A stretch of 64,000 nucleotides of DNA from Vesta saturnalis (taxonomy: Eukaryota > Arthropoda > Insecta > Coleoptera > Lampyridae). A program made the translations under genes and the position numbers. Positions within the stretch are counted from its first letter, which is position 1; each line of letters starts with the position of its first letter. The notes beneath the pieces are model-generated. The model made no database searches, was not told the origin of the DNA, and saw nothing but the letters and a program-made list of their open reading frames with translations. The stretch spans positions 202,001 to 266,000 of the forward strand of contig JARFJB010002038.1 of the NCBI GenBank assembly GCA_036346205.1, given 5' to 3'. Below, piece by piece: positions 12,806 to 21,914 of this stretch.

Positions 12806-12970
12806 AAAATACTTATCTTTTTTGGGTTTTTTTAATGGTGTGTTTTAAATTAGACAATCTAAACGTTTCGATAACACTTACAGTTATCTTCGTCAATAGT
12901 AATATCTGTTAAAAATTGTTAAAGATGTAGTAAACAATTTTATACCTACTCTAAGAATGTTTAATAATCA
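12806..12970 (-). mobile_element. Penelope-like 3' terminal fragment
   Basis: On the minus strand it ends ...CCCAAAAAAGATAAGTATTTT, the same terminus as at 63509 and in the palindrome at 7853. About 60-90 nt before the end is a conserved stem-loop block (12862-12896): GACGAAGATAAC-TGTAAG-TGTTATCGAAACG, with GATAAC/GTTATC pairing and GAAAC after the stem. The same ~150 bp recurs near 63509-63660. Assignment to Penelope is by association with the PLE coding pieces. Confidence 0.5.
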
Positions 12971-13290
12971 ACATTGCAGTAATATTTGTTTAAATCAAAA
13001 TAATCTAACAAAGTACGCATAAAATTCAATAAGGTAAATTAACTTTTATTTTAACTGCATCTTTTTTAAATACATTCATAGGGTGTAAGTTACCTAAGTG
13101 TCAGGGTCTCGATTAAATAAACCATTAATAATCAACAGTTCAAGGGTTTTATTTTATCAACTTAGTATTAATGTGTTTAATTTGTATGTGAAGGTGGATT
13201 ATACTACATTACAGTAATGAGTCTTGATAGTCACGTAAACGTGTTGGTGGCAGTAAATGTGTGAAAGTCAATTGTATTTATTGTACTGTG

Positions 13291-13439
13291 ATGGTTTCTC
13301 GAAGCGACGTTTGGAAATGTTTTAAAAAAGAACATAATATAGTAATGTGCAATTTATGCCCGTACAGTGCAAACTTCAAACATAATACTAACAATCTATG
13401 GTCACATTTGAGAAATAAACATTTAATAACTTTGACAAA
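13291..13439 (+). CDS. BED-type zinc finger exon (orphan)
   Basis: An ATG at 13291 opens MVSRSDVWKCFKKEHN, then CNLCPYSANFKHNTNNLWSH and LRNKH. This is the BED finger pattern: S-x-W-x-x-F, C-x2-C, then N-L-x-x-H-L and K-H. The frame runs into a consensus donor, AAA|GTAAGTG, at 13440, so it looks like a first coding exon. BED fingers occur at the N-terminus of hAT transposases and of host ZBED genes. No following exon was recognised within the next kilobases. It could be the start of a hAT element whose catalytic exon is lost, or a domesticated exon. Confidence 0.6.
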
Positions 13440-13983
13440 GTAAGTGCATTTTTCTACTAATTAATTATGTTTAACTTGAAACAGCTACATTTCAAACCTT
13501 TTATACTAATGTGTAGGTCATTACTTTTCAAAGGGTGCACTTTGAAATTTAAGTCTTCATTCCTGTGTGTAAAAGTGATAAGCCTGTCTAAAATTCTAAA
13601 AGTTCTATGTGAAAATGGTGAAAACTACAAAAGTGATTATACGATGAAGTAACATTTCAATTATATGTACTGAAGGAATTTGAATTTATAAGGTGTAATT
13701 ATCAAAATTCCATCGTAATTTATTTTGTATTTATTAAGTATACATATACACAAAAGTTTACGCTACACTAGCGTCACGTAGGCGAAGGCGTATAGGTATA
13801 ACCATACAAGACTGCAGTTTATACTTCATATTACATCAGTATGATGTGAAGTAACAAAAAGTTTAAAATCTAAATTTGACAGAGTTGAACCCATACTGGA
13901 CTAGTATAAATTAATAAATAATACCTTCACTTTTAAAACAGCACAACATTTATGGGAAACCCTAACCGAACAATTAAATAACT

Positions 13984-14405
13984 TAAGTTAACTTAAGCTT
14001 CACGCCATTCCCTTGCGGTGTAGGCAAAACAACCCCTGCCTCTTATTTATTTTTCATTCACAGTCTTTCTCCATGCCTCCCTAGCTTACGCAAGGTTCAT
14101 ACATTGTCTCTGATGTGCTCTTTTATTGTTAAAGCTCCTTATCTTGCTTTTCTTTATCATACATTCTACTACATTCAGCCAAATTTTACGCGGCCTACCA
14201 GACCCGGCCTTTCCTCTAACCTCACCCACATATATTTGATTCGTTAATCTTGCGTTGTTCATTCTCTCAATGTGACCAAACCAACGTAATGTACTACTTT
14301 ATATCTATCCAGCATCGTCTTTTCCTCGCCACACTCCGTCATTATGCATTCATTCTTTATCTTGTCCCTTCTCGTTTTACCACATGCGCTTGTCAAGAAT
14401 CAGGA
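13984..14405 (-). mobile_element. LINE 3' fragment, same family as 8465-10690
   Basis: Reverse-complemented, this matches the last ~420 bp of the LINE at 8465-10690: the GGCGAGGAAAA...GATGCTGGATAGATA region, TTGGTTTGGTCACATTGAGAG, CGCAAGATTAACGAATCAAATATATGTG, the GGCCGGGTCTGGTAGGCCGCG block, and the end GCAAGGGAATGGCG followed by a TTAAGTTAACTTAAG tail. It is a 5'-truncated insertion in the opposite orientation. Confidence 0.8.
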
Positions 14406-15149
14406 GCAATCAAATAGTGTTTCAAATGGGTTACAGAAGGATTGATGGGCTTCGAGAAAGGTAAAGTTATGAAGCTCCTTTGTTAAAACCTTTAGATAGG
14501 TTTACTATAATGGGAGGAGTATGTCAGTCAGCAGTTCTTACACTATTCTGATTTACTTTGAACTGCTAGTGGTACATACTGCTCCAATTATCGTACATAC
14601 ACTATATAATTTTTTACAGCCACATGTAATGGTTTTTTGTACTAATAGGTTATTTTGTTTACAAACTTTTTGTACTCCTCTAAAATGTTGGTCAGATGTA
14701 CAGTTTCGTCGCAAAAAAATAATTTACGCAACTCTACATTTAATCATTGTTTGCTTACTCAGAAGGAAAGTGGGAGAAGGTAAATACACAAATTACATGA
14801 AAATGTTTTAGTTTCAATAAAAATTTAAATTTTCAATCACAATTCTGGATGTTTAACACAATAAATTATTATGATAATTGTTCAAAATGTTCTCCGTTTT
14901 TTTGAATGAATTAATTTAGCTTTTCAATGCGGAAATTGTAAGTAACTACTTACAATTATTAGGAACTAGTACTACTTTTAAACTTAATTTCGTCATTCGT
15001 ATCATTCTTCTTATGGTCAGTGCACGTTTTTAGAAAGTTCTTTACAAATTTTCAATTCAGATAACGTTGGTTAGAAAAGAAATGTTTTACAAATCTTACA
15101 AATCAAGGTCGTAGCCAAAAAAAATATTATCTAAATTATGCGGTTTTTG
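14406..15149. other. AT-rich intronic sequence, nothing recognised
   Basis: Contains a 96-codon frame (14521-14811) with no recognisable motif, biased composition and no splice context; not supported as a gene. Confidence 0.4.
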
Positions 15150-15845
15150 TTGCAGTTGAATTAGTGGGTTATTTAATTAATAAAAAATAGGTTATTAGAT
15201 AATAACTTTGGATATGATCTAATCTATCAATATGTTACAAGTTAATTTGACTTATGACTAGTTATTCTGAAAAGATGAAAATAAGCAAACTGTACATATT
15301 TGATACATTATTTATATTATTCATTAGATATTATTTTAGCAACTCTGTTTATTAAAGCAGGCGTATTTAATATTTTTTAATTGGAATGTAACAAGATATT
15401 AAATACATTTAGGTTATTTTAACTTACTTCAGTCACCATTTTAATCGATCCAGTTAGTGATCTGCTGACTTTTAAAACACACGTGGGTCATAAAATGTAG
15501 CAGACAACCATTGACAAGTTTGTGTTTAATAAAGGCTCAACTGCTATTGTAGAATTTATTGAAAGTGACAAATATGAAAGTACCATTTATGATTAGGAAG
15601 CTTTGTCAAAGACATTACGTAAAAATTTTTGTGTTAAATTTCAATACTTCGAAATACAAAATTATATCAGTACCAGCTTTAACTCACAGATACTGCTTAG
15701 TACTTTAAGTTTAACATTACTTTAGAACAATAACTTCTGATAATAAAATAAAGTTTCATATCATCAACCATAAATAAAGTGTGGTTAATTTGTTGAATTT
15801 CAAGGTAACTAACAAAACAAAACCACAGCTTACTGATTACCTGTG
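15150..15845 (+). repeat. Dispersed repeat, copy 1 (partner at 47511-48346)
   Basis: About 700 bp, colinear and in the same orientation as 47511-48346. Shared blocks include TTATTAGATAATAACT-TGGATAT, TGTAACAAGATATT-AATACATTTAGG, ATCTGCTGACTT, GGTCATAAAATGTA, AAATTTCAATACTTCGAAATACAAAA-TATATCAGTACCA, and the end TTAATTTGTT-AATTTCAAGGTAACTAA. No coding capacity was seen; family unknown. Confidence 0.75.
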
Positions 15846-15896
15846 GCAAAACAGTACACTAAACAAAGCAAATTACTCCTTACTTGATCATTCGCA

Positions 15897-16091
15897 ATAA
15901 GCAAAGTATTCCAATAAAAAAGAGTAAAAAAATTGGAAATTAAATCTACGGCAACCTATGTTACCGTAGATTTATTACCATTTGGTTAATCATATAAATC
16001 TACGGTAACCTAGGTCACCGTAGATTTAATTTCCATTTTGTTACTCTTTATTTACCTTCGTCATGCGCAATATTGGAATAGTTTGCGTTAT
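15897..16091. repeat. Double palindrome around CTACGG...CCGTAG units
   Basis: Two ~32-bp near-perfect palindromes (AAATCTACGG-AACCTA-GTTACCGTAGATTT and AAATCTACGGTAACCTAGGTCACCGTAGATTT) are separated by about 25 bp. They are flanked by an outer inverted repeat (AGTATTCCAATA...AGAGTAA...TTGGAAATTAAATCTACGG). The whole ~195 bp can fold as one long hairpin or as two cruciforms. MITE-like, no coding content. Confidence 0.75.
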
Positions 16092-16489
16092 ATAGTGTCT
16101 CGTAAAACAAATGGCGTCACTAATTTTTTAGTTTGAAGTTTACCCCAACTTTGAATGTGGGAATTGAAACGAACCATAAAATCCTGTAATACATTTATAC
16201 AGTAATTAATTCTTTATAGGATGATTCATTACGAAATTACCTTCAAAGGTAATAAAAAAAACTTACTAAGAGGTAGTTCCGTATTACTGATAGCTCACTC
16301 CTCTTATACTTTATAAGAGTAGAAAAAGCATAGTATACAACTAAATAGGTTACATACCACCCTTATTATGTACTATACTATTTTCTCACAATTTCGCAAT
16401 GGTTTGTTGACAAACATTAAGATACAAACGCGCTCTCCTAATGACTAGAAGCAAATGGTTAATTTTAGGCAAGATAACGTTCCCCAGAT

Positions 16490-16990
16490 TTTGAATGCTT
16501 CTAAGCACAACTAGATATGTTGCCAGCCTGAATTTTTATTCAGTATCCACAAATGGCATCATATTACAGTTTTCACTTGTGAAAGAGCTACTAACAACAG
16601 CTTTCTCCTTTCTGAATATGACCATCAACATTGTAAACAATAGATTGAATTTCCAAACCTATAGAAAACCTTCCCATACTAACAGTATAATTTCTAATAA
16701 TAACAGTAACCCTTCACATCCTAAAGTGGTCTCTTAACAATTTAATCAATAGAACTTTAGAAATCCCCATAATTAATAGATTTGAATAAAGAAATTAATA
16801 TTATGAAAAGCATAGCTGAAATGAATACAAAATAGAATCTAGTCAACAAAATATTAAGGAGGAAAATTGAATAAAAGGATATTATTATAGAATAAAAGAT
16901 GAAGAAGAGAGTTATTGTTCCACTCCTACATAAAAGACATTTATAACTCTTTTCAACATATTTTTTGGTTAAAACTTTAAAGGTTTTAAA
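16490..16990 (+). pseudogene. Penelope-like element fragment (RT C-terminus)
   Basis: The + strand encodes FSFLNMTINIVNNRLNFQTY, RKPSHTNSIISNNNSNPSHP, and after a stop LINRTLEIPIINRF with EINIMKSIAEMN. This is the thumb and connector region of PLE reverse transcriptases (FLD-TI...YRKPTHTD...HP..HK). Stops break it. It corresponds to the part of the protein just before the GIY-YIG piece at 7985, so the two may belong to one family. Confidence 0.65.
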
Positions 16991-17299
16991 AGTTAACACG
17001 CATAAGTAAGGTACATATTCTCTAGAGAACCATATCGGGCATTTTTAACTAACAACGCACAGTTCAGACTTGTACTTGATAATACAGTCTGCTTTGTTTC
17101 ATATTATATTGTTCAAATAGTAAAGGTCAATACTAAGCAGTTAGTGTTTTATTATAACATTTTTAATAAAGTTAGTTATAAGGTTATTCTTAAGAACCAA
17201 AATATCTTGGGTCGACTTTTTAATCTTAATCAAGACAAAATGGGTACTATGGATAAAACTGGCAGCTACAAATTAGAATGTTAAGGGTGTCCAGGGGTA

Positions 17300-17590
17300 T
17301 GTATTTTTATATTTTTGAGATATGCAGCTGTTTCAGGAACATTTGATAAAAACCAAAAGCTGTACCTGATAAACTCCCTCTCTGCTGCTGGATTTCTGCC
17401 AAAATTTAATCAACTCCAATAGAAATAAATATAATCTGGAATATAAAAGTTAAAGTGCCCTATTTTTTCCGTTTTACTGACATACATCCCCACACACACC
17501 ACACTACACCACCCTCAACACCAGTACTCACCCACCCCTATACGCACACACACTCACAGAGACACCAATCCACATACCCACCCACTAATA
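17300..17590. repeat. Foldback-family fragment next to a CA-rich tract
   Basis: 17300-17420 matches the inner arm of the 2270-4022 element (ATATGCAGCTGTTTCAG, AAACCAAAAGCTG-ACC, CTCTGCTGCTGGATTTCT-CCAAAAT). It is followed at 17490-17590 by an impure CA-rich tract (CACACACACCACACTACACC and variants). Confidence 0.6.
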
Positions 17591-18147
17591 AATAAATGCC
17601 AAACAAACTATTTCATATAAATTCTAAATGTAGTATTTTTTGTTAATTTTTTTAATAAGTACACCTCTCATGAAGAATATTAAATAAACTATTAACGTTG
17701 TAACTAAGAGTTGCTAATGTTTTCACATTCACAGAGTGCGGTGACAACTTATATTTTTAATTAGCATGCTTCCCTTTTCATAAGAACGTTAAGGCAAACA
17801 TTTTTATATGCTATCAAAATTATTGTGTTCTTTCTTATCAGATAATTAACAAAAATTTGTCAGAACATGCACCTTTGAGGTACAATTTTAATATACATAT
17901 ATTATGAATAACAACTTTTTATTTAAATTAAGTATATGTTATTTTATGTGTACACTTAACATTTGAGTACTTCAAAGCCCATGTGATATAAACTATTAGT
18001 AATAAAATCACATATTTTGTTATTCAGAGGTGATGATTCCAACATATTCCATGTTCTTTTTATCAACAAAATCAATGAATTGCTTATGCGCCCAGTAATA
18101 ATTTACATTTATCAAATAGTTTTGGTGCTAAATTAAAAATACAGCTT

Positions 18148-18255
18148 TTAGTCTTTAGCATAAGAAGGTCCAGGATTACTAGGAGGTTCAGGATAATTTG
18201 GTGGTTCAGGATCTTTACAATTGTCATATAAGATTTTAGAAGGATAACCAATTAA
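18148..18255 (-). CDS. uex: CNNM alternative C-terminal exon (short form)
   Basis: Acceptor TTTCAG ending at 18256, then 35 codons in phase 0 and TAA at 18148-18150. It encodes LIGYPSKILYDNCKD followed by a proline-rich repeat (PEPPNYPEPPSNPGPS). The exon is in frame with the exon at 18315-18383 and with the CNBH exon. It would give a protein ending about 11 kb before the other terminal exon. Open frame plus splice site support it; no family match is known to me. Confidence 0.55.
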   Translation of the reverse strand, partial: LIGYPSKILYDNCKDPEPPNYPEPPSNPGPSYAKD

Positions 18256-18314
18256 CTGAAATGAAAATATTTTTCAGGTAGGAAATGTTTTGTTGGATGA
18301 TGACATATATTTAC

Positions 18315-18383
18315 CCACGGACTAGAATTATGCTGACTTACGTCCGGACTAGAATTAGAATTATCTATAAGAGCAATCATATA
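18315..18383 (-). CDS. uex: CNNM optional small exon (23 codons)
   Basis: Exactly 69 nt between an AG at 18384-18385 (polypyrimidine CTTTCAG) and a GT at 18313-18314. It reads YMIALIDNSNSSPDVSQHNS and three more residues in phase 0, compatible with the exon at 18439 and with both downstream exons. A second, stronger donor (GTAAGT) lies inside, after the SSPD codons, so a 39-nt form is possible. Low complexity, no domain. It is called from splice signals and phase alone. Confidence 0.6.
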
Positions 18384-18438
18384 CTGAAAGTTATAGTTAC
18401 TGTATACTACTACTATATACTATAAAAAAAATACCTAC

Positions 18439-18674
18439 CTTCTCAACTTCATCATCAAACTGATCACCAGGAACCGTTTGAATAGTATCCCGTTGTGAAC
18501 GTTCCATTAAAGTAGCACGTTTTGCTGCTAAGTATAAACTACGCTTTATACGCATATATAAAACATCTGAAGATGCTCTAACTGAATAATCCGGTAAAAA
18601 CGTGTGACGTAGCATTGCATCCATGTTGAGTGATTGTAAGCTTCCTAATGTTGATGGTGCAGTGGGTGAATCCA
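18439..18674 (-). CDS. uex: CNNM exon: end of CNBH domain
   Basis: 236 nt, enters in phase 1 and ends in phase 0. Acceptor AG at 18675-18676; donor GTAGGT at 18438. It encodes a Ser/Thr/Pro loop (DSPTAPSTLGSLQS), then LRHTFLPDYSVRASSDVLYMRIKR and YLAAKRATLMERSQ, the conserved C-terminal CNBH strand and helix. The phase-0 end lets either of the downstream C-terminal routes be joined in frame. Confidence 0.92.
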
Positions 18675-18724
18675 CTACAATTAGTCACATTATTAAACTC
18701 CAAGATTATTTTTAATGATCTTAC

Positions 18725-18991
18725 CAATTGTAAGATTTTGAACTAGTGCTTGGATTCCGAAGTAAGTAAATGGTCCACTTTCAAAAGTCATACTTTCACG
18801 ACCAACAGTAACTTCAACTCTTCCTTCAAGGATAAGTACAAAGTAATCAACAGCTTTTCCTTGCTGATAAATTAATGTGCTAGGATCGTTCCGCCAATCT
18901 TTTGTTTTTTTAATGTGAAATATTACTTCCTGTTTTAACAAGCGCCGCAGTATTCTTTCCGATATCGACTCTGATTTAAATAACTCTATAC
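18725..18991 (-). CDS. uex: CNNM exon: CNBH domain
   Basis: 267 nt, phase 1 in and out. Acceptor AG at 18992-18993, donor GTAAGA at 18724. It encodes the beta-barrel core of the CNBH domain, including ERILRRLLKQEVI, IYQQGKAVDYFVLILEGRVEV and FESGPFTYFGIQAL. In characterised CNNMs this domain dimerises and does not bind cyclic nucleotides. The frame is open throughout. Confidence 0.94.
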
Positions 18992-19065
18992 CTACAAATA
19001 AAATCAAACATTCCCATAACTGACCAATTACAAAATTACTTTTAAGTGTTTAAAATAATTCTTAC

Positions 19066-19203
19066 TTGTGCTAAGGTATTGGAATGCGGCCAATGTTAGC
19101 TGTGGACTTATTCTTACTTTATTATCTGGACGGCGTTCAGCAAACACTGTAAAATCTTGTTTAGTTCTATTTGCATTTCTTCTTCTTTTTGAACGATTGT
19201 CGG
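19066..19203 (-). CDS. uex: CNNM exon: linker to CNBH domain
   Basis: 138 nt, phase 1 in and out. Acceptor AG at 19204-19205, donor GTAAGA at 19065. It encodes a basic linker (TDNRSKRRRNANRTKQDF) and then VRISPQLTLAAFQYLST, matching the stretch that precedes the cyclic-nucleotide-binding-homology domain of CNNMs. The exon is too short for ordinary ORF calling but fits the phase of both neighbours. Confidence 0.9.
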
Positions 19204-19259
19204 CTGAAATTTTAAATACTCTTACGTTTTAATGTCATTTTAAACCATTGTCATCTTAC

Positions 19260-19406
19260 TAAAGACATCCGTTTCATCCATAATTTCGGCTTGAATTATT
19301 TCTTCAATCACATCCTCTAAAGTAATTAAACCAATGGTTTCATAGAAAGGATCAAATTCACCTTCGCTATTTACGCGGTGCACAAAAGCCATATGTCCTT
19401 TGTTAC
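19260..19406 (-). CDS. uex: CNNM exon: end of second CBS domain
   Basis: 147 nt, phase 1 in and out. Acceptor AG at 19407-19408; donor GTAAGA at 19259. It encodes NKGHMAFVHRVNSEGEFDPFYETIG and then the strongly conserved LITLEDVIEEIIQAEIMDETDVF, the C-terminal CBS2 strand and helix of CNNM proteins. It is separated from the upstream CBS exon by a 5.5-kb intron that carries the PIF/Harbinger element. Confidence 0.94.
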
Positions 19407-20700
19407 CTGCAAATTTAAATTAATATAGTTTTATTATAGAATCTTTTGTCAGTAGATTTGTTTATTCAGTTTTCTGAAAATTATTATTGGTATAAATCCT
19501 GAAAAAGTATCAAATTGCTTTCTTTTATTTTGGATACAACCTTGAAAAAGTCCTTGTTATGAATAAACAAAAAATTACATAATTGTTACAGAATTTTTTA
19601 ACGTTGTGTTTCGATAGTCAAGTTAATCTCCTGTAGATTGCATGGATGAAGTACAATTGCAATCAATATATACTTAAGTCAGTTAAGCTTGCTAAATATG
19701 ATAAAGATGCAGCTATTTTGATTTTATTGTAATTGACAAAAGGAGCCTACATTATTTTATTAATACTATTAATGTAATACATTTCTTATCAAATTAATTA
19801 AACCTCTAGATTATTCTATTTATAAGATAGACTAGACCTTCCCGTCGTCAGTTCTTATATTTATCTGTGTTTTTCGATACACATGTTCTAGTGTTATTAT
19901 TCTACCACCTCATATCTTCTTTTTGGTCTTCCATTTCTGCCACATATGCTATAATTGGTTTTATAACTTATAAATTCATAACTTGTCCATTTACCTAATT
20001 TCTTATTTTCTAACATATATTTATTGTAGTAGTACACCCAATATTTTTTCCATTCATATCAACCTACCAGATTGATCATTACTCCCAGATATTTAAATGT
20101 TTCCAGTTCTTTAAACATTTTAGTTCTACATTTAAAGCTTGAGATGACTTTATAGTTTCTATTACAACCCATGTTTTGAAATGTTTAATTAATTCATTCC
20201 CCGTCATCTTTTCTTCGCTTCTCTAAATTCAGTATTACTGCTTATAACATTTTTTGTTTCTTGAAATAATAGTCACATTATCTGAATTTATACTATCTCA
20301 GTTAAATTTTTATTTATTCTTCCTATTCCCTCTATCTTTTCTATGATTGCAACACCCTGCTTTATTACAAGAAAAAAGTAGCCATTTGTGAACACCGCCC
20401 GTCCATTTGTCACTCCTCAGAACTACTTTGTTCTGGAAAGTGTTTTTTGTATGACACAAGGTTTCAGGCAGGGCATTAAAAGGGACTAGAGAAAATGCAC
20501 CTTGTCAATCATTTATGATTACCGATTTTGTTTGTTTAACCTGTATTTTGTGCATTGTTATCTACCTTGTGCTTATGATTACACTAGCATGATTCGCATG
20601 AATGAATGTCTAAGTCTGTCCAATATACAAGTTTCTAATTTTAATCTATTAAGCTGCATAAAAAACAAAAAATATCTATGGACTTGAAATAGAACATTTT
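19407..20700. other. CNNM intron with a decayed LINE thumb fragment (minus, ~19900-20200)
   Basis: On the minus strand around 20050-20180 the frame encodes NMGCNRNYKVIS and FKELETFKYLGVMIN, resembling the LINE RT thumb (FKYLG). Lower down is CGRNGRPKRRYEVVE, like the RP-x-RW end of LINE ORF2. Boundaries are unclear. The rest is AT-rich with no recognised content. Confidence 0.4.
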
Positions 20701-21000
20701 TTTATAAGAAACACAGACTAATAGTGCTATTCTCTAAAAAATATTTTACAGTCTGTTATTTTACAGAATGTTACTAACATAGCTATAAAATTACCTTCCA
20801 ACAGAATATTTACAGTATAAGTAATATTGCTAATATGTAAGTGTAACTGTTATTTCCTTAACAACCGTCTCCCATTTGATCTAAAACGTTAATTTGAATT
20901 ATTGAGATTGACATAATTTTGACATTTGCTTAAGTTGCCATTCAAATCCTTTTGAAAGTTAAGGTATAAAACCACGTATAATAGGTACATAATATACTAT

Positions 21001-21833
21001 GGCTATTGAAAACGTTAGAAAACGTAAAAGAACGCAGAAAATGAGTTTCACTCAGTACGAGCAAAATACCTGCAGGTTATGGAAGAAGATATGGTTTTTA
21101 GAACTGGAAACATTACTCGAACCATCAATCCCGACTATATTCAAGGAATTTGGAATAAATTAACGGTTAGATTAAACAGCGATGGTAATAGACCAGTACT
21201 GACCTGTGAAGAGTGGAAAAAGGCAGAATCTCAAACTTTGTTACAAAGTCATTATTGTGACAATTAACGTTGATATTTGTATCTAGAGATTTAACGACTG
21301 GAATAACAGTACAAGAGGTAAATATAAGAAAATTGTAGAACATAAAAAGCGTACTGGTGGTGGTCCACGTTCTGGTACAACTTTAACACCTCTAGAAGAA
21401 AGGGGATTGTCAGTCTGGAGTAAAGTGGTAGTGACTGGGAGTGTAAAGGTGGATGTAAGTGGTGGTCTGCAATTTTCTTCTCAGATTGCTGAGGAAAACC
21501 ATTTTAATGAACCATCTGTCTACCACAATGACAAAGGATAAGAAAGTCATGTTCTACATCCCAGCGAGGAATTTCAAGATGAACAGAGGGAACTTTCGAT
21601 ATAATTACCGAATCCAATACTTCATCAAAAAATTAATAAAAAAAGCACCAAAAACACGTTTACACATCTTAAAAGCAAAATATTAACTGAAAATAAATCA
21701 ATCAAAACCATTGGTGAAGAACTACTCCAAGCTTACAAGGATAACAGTAATGAAGAAAAAAAGTTAGCTTTAGATGTAGCATTTAAGTTTCAAAATCCGG
21801 ATTTTGTTTTTCATGACCCAATTTTGAATGCAT
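21001..21833 (+). pseudogene. Harbinger Myb/SANT-like DNA-binding accessory protein
   Basis: Starting at ATG 21001, the reading (with frameshifts) gives a basic start, then FTQYEQ, the helix-rich INPDYIQGIWNKLTVRLNSD, the LTCEEWKK segment, a conserved linker RTGGGPRSGTTLTPLEERGL, and a C-terminal tail ending FVFHDPILNA and TAG. This layout matches the Myb/SANT-like (Myb_DNA-bind_5) second protein of PIF/Harbinger elements, which partners the transposase on terminal repeats. It is convergent with the transposase at 21915-23106, only ~80 bp away. Several frameshifts and stops make it inactive. Confidence 0.65.
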
Positions 21834-21914
21834 AGTTTTTTCTGGTAGGTAGAATTTATTCAAGGAATAAACATCCAAAGTAAACTGTTACTAGTCCTAT
21901 TTTTAATAAACAAG

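Noticed and set aside
15897..16091. CRISPR-like repeats
   Set aside because: Only two palindromic units, eukaryotic context and no spacers; it is an inverted-repeat structure.
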